Source: Mycobacterium scrofulaceum | GTDB lineage: Bacteria; Actinomycetota; Actinomycetes; Mycobacteriales; Mycobacteriaceae | Direction: 5' to 3' | Length of the DNA stretch: 64,000 nt | Assembly (NCBI RefSeq): GCF_002086735.1 | Contig: NZ_MVIJ01000013.1 | Coordinates: forward strand, 62,001-126,000 | In this document: in pieces, positions 18,295 through 28,776 of the stretch | Numbering within the stretch: position 1 is the stretch's first letter | How the letters are laid out: every line of letters starts with the position of its first letter | The notes under the pieces: model-generated | The model's database searches: none | The model's input: the letters and a program-made list of their open reading frames with translations, nothing else | What the model was told of the DNA's origin: nothing | Made by a program: the position numbers and the translations under genes

Positions 18295-19338
18295 GTGCAA
18301 GATCCGCCGCCAAGCTCGTTCGACCCGTCGATGCTGCACGAAGCGATGATCAGGCGGTTGTATCGCCGGTCGGTGGCCGAGGGCCAGATCAGGGTGCCGG
18401 CGGTACCCGGTTTGATCGACGAATACGTCCAGATCTGCGGCAACATCTGCGCAACCCTGGGCGTCTGGCACACGCCCGAACAGTCTTCTCAGCTCAGGAC
18501 CGTTTTGGAGGCCGAGCTGGCCAAGGGGTTCAAGGCCTCCCCCCGTTCGGACATCGTCATCTCGTTCCACGCACCCTTCGGGACCGGAGTGAACTTTCGC
18601 GTGCAAGCCGAATGGCGGACGCTCGAGGCCGATTACGACGAATGGGTGGCGGTGCGTCCACCGCCGTTGTTCGGCACCGAGCCCGACGCGCGGGTGTTGG
18701 CGCTGGCCGCCGAGGCCGCCGATCCGGCGACCTACCGCGTGCTGGATGTCGGAGCGGGAACCGGGCGCAACGCCCTCGCGCTGGCCCGCCGGGGCCACCC
18801 GGTGGACGCGGTCGAAATGGCGGCGAAGCTCGCTGACGTCATGCGCTCGGAGGCGCAGAGTGAATCCCTTGGCGTGCAAGTGATCCAGAGCGATGTCTTC
18901 ACCGCGATGGAAGGCGTCCATGGGGAATACCAGCTGATGGTGCTCGCCGAGGTGGTGCCCGACTTCCGGACGACCCACGAGTTGCGCGGCCTGTTCGAAC
19001 TCGCCGCCGACTGCCTGGCTCCGGGCGGGCGTTTGGTGTTCAACACCTTCCTGCCCCGCGAGGGCTACGTTCCGGATGCCGCGGCGCTGGAAATCGGTCA
19101 GCAGTGCAACACCATGATCTTCACCCGCGACGAGATGGCCGGCGCGACGGCCGGGCTTCCCCTCGAACTGGCCGCGGACGATTCCGCCTGCGAGTACGAG
19201 AAGGCCCACCTGCCCGACGGCAGCTGGCCGCCCACGGGCTGGTTCGAGGGATGGGCCAACGGTCTGGATGTGTTCGACGTCGAGCCCGGGGATTCGCCGA
19301 TCGAGTTGCGCTGGCTCGTCTACCGCAAGGCGGACTGA
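18295..19338 (+). CDS. class I SAM-dependent methyltransferase
   Basis: A 347-residue protein with an N-terminal helical extension (about 140 residues) and a Rossmann methyltransferase domain. Motif I is VLDVGAGTGRNALALA, followed by the acidic VDAVEM, the VIQSDVF loop and LAPGGRLVFNTF. GTG 18295 is preceded by AGAAGG. The substrate is unknown. It follows the glycosyltransferase after 51 nt on the same strand, so the two may act on one glycoconjugate; that is inference from position only. Confidence 0.83.
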   Translation: MQDPPPSSFDPSMLHEAMIRRLYRRSVAEGQIRVPAVPGLIDEYVQICGNICATLGVWHTPEQSSQLRTVLEAELAKGFKASPRSDIVISFHAPFGTGVNFRVQAEWRTLEADYDEWVAVRPPPLFGTEPDARVLALAAEAADPATYRVLDVGAGTGRNALALARRGHPVDAVEMAAKLADVMRSEAQSESLGVQVIQSDVFTAMEGVHGEYQLMVLAEVVPDFRTTHELRGLFELAADCLAPGGRLVFNTFLPREGYVPDAAALEIGQQCNTMIFTRDEMAGATAGLPLELAADDSACEYEKAHLPDGSWPPTGWFEGWANGLDVFDVEPGDSPIELRWLVYRKAD

Positions 19339-19354
19339 GCGCTCCGCCCCGGCC

Positions 19355-20869
19355 TCAGGCCGTCAAATCGCGGGTAGCCGGCCCCTCGAGGAGTGTGCCG
19401 TCCGGGGCGAACCGCGACCCGTGCAGCGGGCATTCCCACGCCTCGTCGGCGTCGTTCCAGTTCACGATCCCTCCGAGGTGCGGGCACACCGGCGACACCC
19501 GATATTCGGTGCCATCGGGGCCACCGACGCGGCAGCGGGCCTCGAGATGCCACGGCGGGCCGCTCACCACGCCGCCCTCGTCCGCGCCGGGGCTGCGGCG
19601 ACCGGTGCGCAGCAGTGGGGTGAGCCAGCCCTTCGCCAGATCGAAGCCCACCTCGAGGTTGGCCTGCAGAGCCGTCGGCAGGCCCGACAGCTCGTGCGGG
19701 CTCCAGCTGGCGAACGCCCTGGCCCAGTCCATTCGCCCACCAAGGATGCGGCTCGACAAGGCCAACGCCGCGGCGGCGCCGTTCGTCATCCCCCACTTGT
19801 TGAATCCCGTTGCCACAAAGATGGTTTCGGTGCCCGGCAGAATGGGTCCGACGTAGGGCAGCTGGTCGATGGGCGTGTAATCCTGCGCCGACCAGAAGTG
19901 GGTCTGCTCGGCACCCGGATAGTGCTCGCGGGCCCACGACGCGAGTTCCTCGAGGGCCTTCGACGGGCTCTTCTTGCGGCCCACGGTGTGGCCCGCCCCG
20001 CCGACGATCAGCCGCTCGCCGTCCGCGACGGGCGCATAGCGCACTGAACGGGTGGGCGAGTCGGTGGAGATCATCATCGGCCGGGTGATGTCGCCGGGGA
20101 CCTTGAACGCCAGGCAGTAGGACCGGCTCGGCTTCACGCGGGCGAAATAGCCGCCGCGGTCCAGGATGGGGATGCCGGTCGCGAGAACCAGCTGCGCGGC
20201 TTCGAGCTCGACGTCGCGCTGGTCGGCGTCGTTGACGTGCACCCGCACTCGGTCGCCGCGGGTGGACACCCGCCGGACCCGGGTGTGCTCGACGAGCCGG
20301 CCGCCGCGGCCGATCAGCTCCTTGGCCAGCGCGTCCAGGAACGGCATGGGATCGAACTGCGCCTGATCGGGCAGCCGCACCCCGCCGTGGTACGGGAACG
20401 GCACGTCGGCGTCGTCGTCCCAGACTGCGGGCAACCCGACCGCCTGGCACGCCTTCAACTCCAGGCGGGCGGACGGCACGCCCTTGGCGGATTGGGCGTA
20501 GGTGTAGGCGTCCTCGCGCTGGACCGAGATGTCATGGGACCGGCAGTAATCGATCACCCAGTCCTGGCCCTCCCGGTTGCCGTCCAGGTAGGCGCGGGCA
20601 AGTTCCCTGCCGTGCCGGGGCAGGATCTTCGAGAGGTGGGTGCCCTGCAGCAGACTGATCTTGGCGGTGGTGTTCCCGGTGGCGCACGCCCCGGCGGTGC
20701 GCGCCTCGAGCACCAGCACACTCTTGCCGGCGCGAGCCAGCAGCACCGCGGTCATCAGCCCGGTGATGCCGGCGCCCACCACGATGACATCCGCGGATCG
20801 GGGGCCGTCGTCAAGCTTGCTTGCGGCCCAAGGTTGTTCGGCCCGCTCGGCCAACCATAAAGACGTCAC
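19355..20869 (-). CDS. FAD-dependent oxidoreductase with C-terminal Rieske domain
   Basis: A DAO-type flavoprotein fused to a Rieske [2Fe-2S] domain. The FAD motif VIVVGAGITGLMTA is near residue 28; the Rieske ligands are CPHLGGIV and CPLHGSRF near the C-terminus. GTG 20869 (VTSLWLAERAEQPW) gives 504 residues; further upstream codons encode low-complexity sequence. This architecture is widespread in mycobacteria and Bacillus (YhfW-like), with unknown substrate; amine or sugar-acid oxidation linked to an electron acceptor through the iron-sulfur centre is plausible. Convergent with the methyltransferase by 16 nt. Confidence 0.88.
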   Translation of the reverse strand: MTSLWLAERAEQPWAASKLDDGPRSADVIVVGAGITGLMTAVLLARAGKSVLVLEARTAGACATGNTTAKISLLQGTHLSKILPRHGRELARAYLDGNREGQDWVIDYCRSHDISVQREDAYTYAQSAKGVPSARLELKACQAVGLPAVWDDDADVPFPYHGGVRLPDQAQFDPMPFLDALAKELIGRGGRLVEHTRVRRVSTRGDRVRVHVNDADQRDVELEAAQLVLATGIPILDRGGYFARVKPSRSYCLAFKVPGDITRPMMISTDSPTRSVRYAPVADGERLIVGGAGHTVGRKKSPSKALEELASWAREHYPGAEQTHFWSAQDYTPIDQLPYVGPILPGTETIFVATGFNKWGMTNGAAAALALSSRILGGRMDWARAFASWSPHELSGLPTALQANLEVGFDLAKGWLTPLLRTGRRSPGADEGGVVSGPPWHLEARCRVGGPDGTEYRVSPVCPHLGGIVNWNDADEAWECPLHGSRFAPDGTLLEGPATRDLTA

Positions 20870-20928
20870 GCGTGGGCTGATACCCGGGTTTGCCCCGGGG
20901 AAACCCCGCCGCGGCCCGCCGGCCGGCG

Positions 20929-21759
20929 TCACGCGCGCCTCAGCTGCGCTTTCGCCTCCTTGACCGATTCCCCGGCGGCGCGGGCGGCTTGCTTGGCCCG
21001 GTCGTAATCGGCTTCGGCGCGTTCGAGTTCGCCCTCGGCGGTGCGCAGCGCCGCGAGCGCCTCGTCGCGCCTCAGCCGTGCCGCGGTGCGCTGCGCTCGG
21101 CGCTCCGAGAGAGCGGCGTCAGCGTCGGCCTTGTGGCGTTCGGCGGCCGTCAATGTCGCGGTCAGCTTCTCGCGCCGTCGCTGCGCCGCGGCGTCCCGTG
21201 CGGTCTCCTTCCGAGGCTGCGCCCGCGTCGGCGTCGACCGCCCTTTCAGCTTTCCGGTCGCCTTTACGGTCCCGGCGGTGGTCACCGGTGCGGTGGCGCC
21301 GACGTCGCCGAACCCCGACCACTGCTCGGGACGGGCCAGCCGGCCGAGCCGCTCCCTGACCTCCGGGTCGGCGACGGCCGCCTGCAGCGTGCTGGTGATG
21401 TCGTCGCGCACCGCGGAGGACGGGTTGTCGACTCCGGCCGCTTCCAGCGCCGCCCGCGTGGATTCGACGATCAGCCGATGCTGCTCGGCCGACAGGTCCC
21501 GGATGAGGGCGCCGTCCATCTCGGCATGTGCGGCGCGCAACCGGTCCCCCAGTTCCGCCAGGCGGTGTTTGGTGTCGGTGTCGCGCAGTGCGAGCCGGTT
21601 CACGATCCACGCCGCCGTGGTCGGCTTGTTCGCCGCGGAAATCCGCTTGGCGCCGGCGTCGTCCCCGCGGCGCCGGGCCGCGGCGGCCAGTTTGGTGCGC
21701 TCCGCGGTGAAATCCTTGGGTGGCGCCCAGTAGAGACTGTCGAGCTCGTCGCCGGTCAT
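20929..21759 (-). CDS. conserved hypothetical protein with C-terminal coiled coil
   Basis: A 276-residue protein. The N-terminal 130 residues have a folded helical appearance (LDSLYWAPPKDFTAERTKLA, then NKPTTAAWIVNRLA); a Pro/Thr/Lys-rich linker follows near residues 160-190, and the last 85 residues are an Ala/Glu/Arg coiled coil ending KEAKAQLRRA. The conserved NKPTTAAW-type motif marks a family of unknown function found across actinobacteria. It lies 59 nt upstream of the FAD/Rieske gene on the same strand and may be co-transcribed. No signal peptide. Confidence 0.75.
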   Translation of the reverse strand: MTGDELDSLYWAPPKDFTAERTKLAAAARRRGDDAGAKRISAANKPTTAAWIVNRLALRDTDTKHRLAELGDRLRAAHAEMDGALIRDLSAEQHRLIVESTRAALEAAGVDNPSSAVRDDITSTLQAAVADPEVRERLGRLARPEQWSGFGDVGATAPVTTAGTVKATGKLKGRSTPTRAQPRKETARDAAAQRRREKLTATLTAAERHKADADAALSERRAQRTAARLRRDEALAALRTAEGELERAEADYDRAKQAARAAGESVKEAKAQLRRA

Positions 21760-21883
21760 GACGCCATCATCCCCGCGCCCGCCGGTTTAGAAACCCCACG
21801 TCCGTGGCATCTGATGTGCAACATCGTCGCGCTGGGCAGCGACTTCGACCAACCCCAACACAACGCAAGGATCCGACAGCTCA

Positions 21884-23170
21884 ATGATGTCCAAGACCAG
21901 TGACGGGCCGCTTCGCCGGATCCTCGGGGATCGCAAATCCCGCCGATTGCTGGTGGCCGTGTCGGCGATCGTCGCAGTCGTGGGCGCCGTCGCGATCGCG
22001 GCATCGCTTGATTGCTTCGGCGGCGGCTGCGGTCGCCACGGCGCCTCATCGAAAGCGCCGGGTCCGGCACAAGTCACGATCACGCCCGGCCCCGACGCCC
22101 GTGACGTCGACCCGGTCGCACACGTGGTGGTCAAGGCCGACGCCGGGACGCTGACCGACGTCCAGATGGTCAACGAGACCGGCAAGTCGGTGCAGGGCGT
22201 CATGACGCCGGACAACACCGTCTGGAAGCCCACCGTCCCCCTGGGCTACGGCCGCACCTATACCCTGACGGTCATTAGCCGGGGCTCCAATGGCGTTGAT
22301 TCGAAACAAGTTTCGTCGTTCTCCACGCTCAGACCGTCGAACCAGACCAAGGTCTCGTTCACCACCACGTCGGAGGCCGGACTCAAGGATGGCGGCACGT
22401 ACGGCGTCGGGACGGTGGTCGTGGCCCACTTCGACGAGCAGATCGCGAACCGGGCCGAAGCCGAGCGGCACCTGGCGGTGACCACCGACCCAAGGGTCCA
22501 GGGTTCCTGGTACTGGGTAAACGACCAAACCGCCCACTGGCGGCCGGAGCACTACTACGCACCGGGCACGACCGTTACCGCAGAGGCCAAGATCTACGGG
22601 ATCGCCTTGGGCGATGGGCTGTTCGGACAGGACGACACCAAGGTGTCGTTCCGAATCGGTGACGCGCACGTATCCATCGCCGACGACGCCACCAAACAAG
22701 TCAGCGTCTTCAACAACGGAGCGCTGGTCCGCACGATGCCCACCTCGATGGGGATGGGCGGCACCGAAAACGTCGGCGGCAAGAGCATCTCGCTGTGGAC
22801 GCCGTCGGGCGTCTACACCGTGCTCGACAAGGGCAACCCGGTCGTCATGGACTCCTCGACGTTCGGGCTGCCCAAGAACTCCCGGCTGGGCTACCGCGAG
22901 ACGATCAACTACGCCACCCGGATCAGCACCGACGGCATCTACCTGCACGAGCTCGACGCCACGGTGTGGGCCCAGGGTCACCGGGACACTTCGCACGGAT
23001 GCCTGAACCTCAACGCGGACAACGCGAAATGGTTCTACGACTTCTCGGTGCCCGGTGACGTGGTCGAGGTCCGCAACAGCGGCGGTCCGCCCCTGACGCT
23101 GGCGCAGAACGGCGACTGGACGATCAGTTGGGACGACTGGCGCAAAGGCAGCGCACTGAAGCCCACGTGA
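21884..23170 (+). CDS. L,D-transpeptidase, LdtMt2/LdtMt5-like
   Basis: A 428-residue peptidoglycan cross-linking enzyme. A single N-terminal transmembrane segment (about residues 22-41) is followed by two Ig-like domains and a C-terminal YkuD catalytic domain with the signature TSHGCLNLN; Cys373 is the nucleophile and His371 precedes it. The terminal WRKGSALKP matches the C-cap seen in LdtMt2-type enzymes. L,D-transpeptidases form 3-3 cross-links and are the targets of carbapenems. No canonical lipobox (SLDC is a poor match), so it is probably membrane-anchored. ATG 21884 or the adjacent ATG 21887 starts it. Confidence 0.92.
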   Translation: MMSKTSDGPLRRILGDRKSRRLLVAVSAIVAVVGAVAIAASLDCFGGGCGRHGASSKAPGPAQVTITPGPDARDVDPVAHVVVKADAGTLTDVQMVNETGKSVQGVMTPDNTVWKPTVPLGYGRTYTLTVISRGSNGVDSKQVSSFSTLRPSNQTKVSFTTTSEAGLKDGGTYGVGTVVVAHFDEQIANRAEAERHLAVTTDPRVQGSWYWVNDQTAHWRPEHYYAPGTTVTAEAKIYGIALGDGLFGQDDTKVSFRIGDAHVSIADDATKQVSVFNNGALVRTMPTSMGMGGTENVGGKSISLWTPSGVYTVLDKGNPVVMDSSTFGLPKNSRLGYRETINYATRISTDGIYLHELDATVWAQGHRDTSHGCLNLNADNAKWFYDFSVPGDVVEVRNSGGPPLTLAQNGDWTISWDDWRKGSALKPT

Positions 23171-23218
23171 CGCAGCTCATTCGACACCCACAGTTGTGCG
23201 CTATTTCACAGTAAAGTC

Positions 23219-23248
23219 TTGACTCGTTCCAGATAAGTGCGTCATATT
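23219..23248 (+). promoter_or_regulatory. furA-katG promoter, apparently leaderless
   Basis: TTGACT at 23219-23224, a 17-nt spacer and TCATAT at 23242-23247 form a good SigA-type promoter. The expected start point, 7-8 nt after the -10, coincides with the GTG codon of furA at 23255, so the mRNA would have no leader. No Shine-Dalgarno is present. The AT-rich stretch just upstream (TATTTCACAGTAAAG) is a likely FurA autoregulatory site, as established for M. tuberculosis furA. Confidence 0.65.
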
Positions 23249-23254
23249 GGTGCG

Positions 23255-23695
23255 GTGTCGTCGACGGCCGATTACCCGGAACGATTGCGGATGGCCGACC
23301 TGCGCGTGACCCGCCCCAGGATTGCGGTGCTGGAGGCGGTGGACGCCCACCCGCACGCCGACACCGAGACCATCTTTTCGGCGGTCCGCGAAGGCCTGCC
23401 CGACGTGTCCCGCCAGGCCGTATACGACGTCCTCAACGCGCTGAGCACGGTGGGTTTGGTCCGCCGGATCCAGCCTTCCGGGTCGGTCGCCCGCTACGAG
23501 TCGCGGGTCGGCGACAACCACCACCACGTGGTGTGCCGGTCCTGCGGCGTCATCGCCGACATCGACTGCGCGGTCGGTGCCGCGCCGTGCCTCACCCCAT
23601 CTGACGAGAACGAAGTTCTCGACGGTTTCGTCCTGGACGAGGCCGAGGTCATCTATTGGGGCGTGTGCCCCGACTGTTCGACCGCAGGTTCCTAG
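23255..23695 (+). CDS. furA: ferric uptake regulator homologue FurA
   Basis: A 146-residue Fur-family repressor closely matching M. tuberculosis FurA: ADLRVTRPRIAVLEAV, then DVSRQAVYDVLNAL (recognition helix) and the metal-binding NHHHVVCRSCG and CPDC. FurA represses its own operon and katG and responds to peroxide and iron. GTG 23255 aligns with the known start (VSSxxDYxExLRxADLRVTRPR) and is the leaderless start implied by the promoter. It is 33 nt upstream of katG, the conserved mycobacterial arrangement. Confidence 0.96.
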   Translation: MSSTADYPERLRMADLRVTRPRIAVLEAVDAHPHADTETIFSAVREGLPDVSRQAVYDVLNALSTVGLVRRIQPSGSVARYESRVGDNHHHVVCRSCGVIADIDCAVGAAPCLTPSDENEVLDGFVLDEAEVIYWGVCPDCSTAGS

Positions 23696-23716
23696 CTCGC
23701 AGCCCATCACCCCTAA

Positions 23717-25969
<2,253 letters not shown>

Positions 25970-25984
25970 CTGCCGGATACCAAG

Positions 25985-26019
25985 CGGCGCCCCGTGGGCC
26001 TTCGGCTCGCGGGGCGCCG
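25985..26019 (+). terminator. hairpin terminator after katG
   Basis: A 10-bp perfect GC stem (CGGCGCCCCG pairing with CGGGGCGCCG) with a 15-nt loop, 16 nt after the katG stop. It lacks a long U-tract, as is usual for mycobacterial intrinsic terminators. Confidence 0.75.
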
Positions 26020-26148
26020 TGCGTCAGGGCGTCCGGGCAGCGCGGGGTCCAGGTCGTTTCGCGACACATAACCTACGTAGACGACACGCCGCAAACGGTC
26101 GCACTGGTTTATGTCTCGTGAGCCGGGCGGGCGCGGGCACGCGGGCGG

Positions 26149-26910
26149 TCAGCGCGCGAAGTCCCACTGGCCGTAGTCGGGGGCGAGGACGTCATCGATG
26201 TCGACGTTGATCCCGCCCAGCAGCGGGCTGGGGTTGTTCGGGCTGTTGACCACGGCCTGATAGAGCACCGCCGCAGGCTCGCGATCACCGTGTGACCAAG
26301 ACTTCGTCTGCCACGCCCACCGGTGGCCCGGGCTGCTCGAGTTTCCGATGACGCCGTCGCGGATCGCCCAGCCGCAGGCCTGGGCGTGGCCATAGATTCC
26401 GGTCCGGCCCACTCCCAGCACCGAGTTGATGCCCCGAAACCATTGCACGCCAGAGGTATTCCAGAAGTTCTGGTCGATGTCGTCGTCGATGCTGAAGAAG
26501 ATCGGCGCCGAACCCGGTCCCCCTGCCGCGGAGTGCAGCCGCTGCGCCGTCTGGGCGTCGGCGACCCCGCCGTCGTAGCCGCGGGTGGAGTCCGACGGAT
26601 CGGGCCAGCCGGGCTTGCCGTACTGGAAGTTGCTGACGATCTGAAGACCGGCGGCGCGCAGCGCGTCCGCGTACTCGCGCGTGATGGGCTTCGCCTCGAA
26701 GTTCGCGCCCGGACGCGACTCGGACACGTAGTTGACCACCCCGGCGTAGCCGGCCCCTTTGATCTCGTCCGGTGCGATGCGCCGCTCGGCGAAATCGATC
26801 AGCCGCATGTCGGCGGCCCGCGCCTCGTTGCCGGGCGCGGCCGTCGCGCCCAGGCCCAAGAGAACCGGTGCGGCGAATTTGAGGAGGTCGCGCCGTGAGA
26901 CCGATCGCAC
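26149..26910 (-). CDS. Tat-exported DUF1906 (Rv2525c-like) protein
   Basis: A 253-residue protein with a twin-arginine signal (SVSRRDLLKFAAPVLLGLG) and a DUF1906 glycoside-hydrolase-like TIM barrel: APIFFSIDDD, a central W-rich region and GINVDIDDVLAPDYGQWDF. It resembles M. tuberculosis Rv2525c, a Tat substrate at the cell wall whose loss alters beta-lactam susceptibility. The acidic residues of the barrel (SIDDD, DIDD) are conserved; enzymatic activity has not been clear for the family. GTG 26910 is the start. It is 21 nt downstream of the GMC oxidoreductase start region but transcribed away from it. Confidence 0.88.
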   Translation of the reverse strand: MRSVSRRDLLKFAAPVLLGLGATAAPGNEARAADMRLIDFAERRIAPDEIKGAGYAGVVNYVSESRPGANFEAKPITREYADALRAAGLQIVSNFQYGKPGWPDPSDSTRGYDGGVADAQTAQRLHSAAGGPGSAPIFFSIDDDIDQNFWNTSGVQWFRGINSVLGVGRTGIYGHAQACGWAIRDGVIGNSSSPGHRWAWQTKSWSHGDREPAAVLYQAVVNSPNNPSPLLGGINVDIDDVLAPDYGQWDFAR

Positions 26911-26931
26911 CGCGCGATGGTAACAAAGAGC

Positions 26932-28485
26932 TCAGAACCGGTGCTCGGCCTTGATGAAGTGGGCGGCGCGCTCTCCGATCACCACACAGGGCGCCATGGT
27001 GTTGCCGCTCGTGATTCGCGGCATGACGGATGCGTCGGCGACGCGCAGGTTCTCGATGCCGTACACCTTCAGGCGTCCGTCGACCACCGCCATGGGATCA
27101 CGGCCCATCTTCGCCGTCCCCGATTCGTGCCAGTAGGTGGTGACGGCATAGCGCAGATAATCGTCGAGTTCGGCGCCCGAGAGGTCGCCCGGCATGACTT
27201 CGCGTGCGACGAAGGGGCGCAATTGAGCGGAATTGCCGATTTCACGCAGCGTTTCGACGCAGGCGATCGCGGTCTTGAGGTCGTCGGGATTCGACAGCGC
27301 GTTCGCTTCGATGCGAATCGGATCGGCCGCGTTCGCGCCCGACAACCGCAGGCGTCCGCGGCTCGCGGGGTGCGTAGGGGCCCCGAACAGGATCCAACTG
27401 TTCGCCGGCAGGCCGTATCTCGCGGCGTTTTCCGGGGTGGCCTTCGGGAAGGGGCCCAGGCAGGCGAAGAGATCGGGGCCCTGAACGTCGGCTGCCCCCG
27501 AGTCCCAGAACATCGTCGCCCCAACCTGGGTGTCGACGTGCACCGTCTCCGGGAACTCCCACACGCAGTCGAACCCGAAATGATCCTGAAAATTGCGGCC
27601 GACCCCGGGCAAATGCCGGCGGACCGCAATCCCGACGCGCCGCAGTTCCTCCTCGTCGCCCAGGCCGGACTGCATCAGGACCTTGGGGGTGTGTATCGCG
27701 CCGAGTGACAATACGACCTCCGCCTCGGCGGCCACCTGATGAACCGCGCCCTCGTGCACGACTTCGACGCCCGCTGCCCGGTCGCCGTGGAAGACCACGC
27801 GGGTCACCAGCGCGTGCGGCAACACGGTGAGGTTCGGCCGACCGAGTAGCGGGCCGGCGTAGGTGCGGAACACGGACTCGCGCCTGCCGTTGCGGCGGCG
27901 CAGGTCGGCGATCGCGGCGCCGCGCGCATTTTCCATCAAGCGGCCGTTCGGACTCTGGTAGGTGGGGATGCCCTGAGCCCGCGCCGCGCCCAGCACCGCC
28001 GGCGCGAGCGGATGCAGGTCGGAAGCCGGCGCGACGAACACCGGCCCGCCCCTGCCCCGATGATCCGGCTCGCCGGTGCCCTGCCAGTCCTCTAGTTGCC
28101 GATACAGCTCCAAGACCTGGTCGTACGCCCAGGCCGGCTCGCCGGACTCGGCGGCGAAGTAGTCCCAGTCGCCGCGATGTCCACGCGACCAGACCATCAA
28201 ATTGATGCTGGACCCGCCGCCCAGCACTTTGCCCATCGAGAACGGTATGGAGCGCCCGTGCAGCCGCGGATCGGGTTCGGCCGCGAAACCCCAGTCGCGC
28301 TCACTTCCCAGATTGGCGGGCCATCGGCTCGCCTCCATCACTGCGGGCAGATCGTCGGAGCCGCCGGCTTCCAGCAGCAGCACCTTCACGTCGGGGTTCT
28401 CAGCCAGCCGTGCGGCGATCACCGACCCGGACGACCCGGCGCCACACACGATGACGTCGTAGCGCGGTTTCAATTCAGCACCCAC
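26932..28485 (-). CDS. GMC family FAD-dependent oxidoreductase
   Basis: A 517-residue glucose-methanol-choline oxidoreductase. The FAD-binding VIVCGAGSSGSVIAARL is at the N-terminus, the GMC signature GKVLGGGSSINLMVW near residue 87, and the active-site pair is the His in TYWHESGTAKMG and the Asn in SGNTMAPCV. Choline dehydrogenase, alcohol oxidase or a mycobacterial Rv1279-type dehydrogenase are all possible; the substrate is unknown. GTG 28485 follows GAGGAGC. A palindrome lies 24 nt upstream. Confidence 0.9.
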   Translation of the reverse strand: MGAELKPRYDVIVCGAGSSGSVIAARLAENPDVKVLLLEAGGSDDLPAVMEASRWPANLGSERDWGFAAEPDPRLHGRSIPFSMGKVLGGGSSINLMVWSRGHRGDWDYFAAESGEPAWAYDQVLELYRQLEDWQGTGEPDHRGRGGPVFVAPASDLHPLAPAVLGAARAQGIPTYQSPNGRLMENARGAAIADLRRRNGRRESVFRTYAGPLLGRPNLTVLPHALVTRVVFHGDRAAGVEVVHEGAVHQVAAEAEVVLSLGAIHTPKVLMQSGLGDEEELRRVGIAVRRHLPGVGRNFQDHFGFDCVWEFPETVHVDTQVGATMFWDSGAADVQGPDLFACLGPFPKATPENAARYGLPANSWILFGAPTHPASRGRLRLSGANAADPIRIEANALSNPDDLKTAIACVETLREIGNSAQLRPFVAREVMPGDLSGAELDDYLRYAVTTYWHESGTAKMGRDPMAVVDGRLKVYGIENLRVADASVMPRITSGNTMAPCVVIGERAAHFIKAEHRF

Positions 28486-28508
28486 GAGCGCTCCTCACTT
28501 CCCGGCTG

Positions 28509-28526
28509 GGTATAGCGGCATATACC
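28509..28526. promoter_or_regulatory. palindrome upstream of the GMC oxidoreductase
   Basis: GGTATA-GCGGCA-TATACC, a perfect 6-bp inverted repeat with a 6-nt spacer, 24 nt upstream of the GMC gene start. It could be an operator, and its arms also contain TATA-type -10 material on the minus strand. No regulator gene is adjacent. Confidence 0.4.
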
Positions 28527-28644
28527 TGGATGCACGCGCGGGCGAGCCGAACGGTTCAAGCCCTCTCGGGGCCGGGTGGCATGATCCTTGGGTGCCGGAT
28601 TTCCGTGAGACCGTCTACGCGGGAACCGGTGATGTTCGAGCTCG

Positions 28645-28674
28645 TTGCGCTCGATTAGGCGATCGAACTATAGT
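28645..28674 (+). promoter_or_regulatory. candidate promoter of the GT4 cluster
   Basis: TTGCGC at 28645-28650 and TATAGT at 28669-28674 with an 18-nt spacer. The predicted start point near 28681 lies inside the palindrome at 28675-28690 and leaves a leader of about 96 nt before the glycosyltransferase gene. Confidence 0.5.
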
Positions 28675-28690
28675 CTGGACACATGTCCAG
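28675..28690. promoter_or_regulatory. operator-like palindrome at the GT4 cluster start point
   Basis: CTGGACA-CA-TGTCCAG: perfect 7-bp arms around a 2-nt centre, immediately after the TATAGT element. The size and symmetry are typical of TetR-family operators. Position over the start point suggests repression. Confidence 0.5.
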
Positions 28691-28776
28691 TTTGCTGTCA
28701 CGGAGTTCGGGAGCCCGTTGACCGCGATGGATTCGGCGCTATTCCGCGGTCGTTCACCAGCAAAGAAGAGTTGAGT

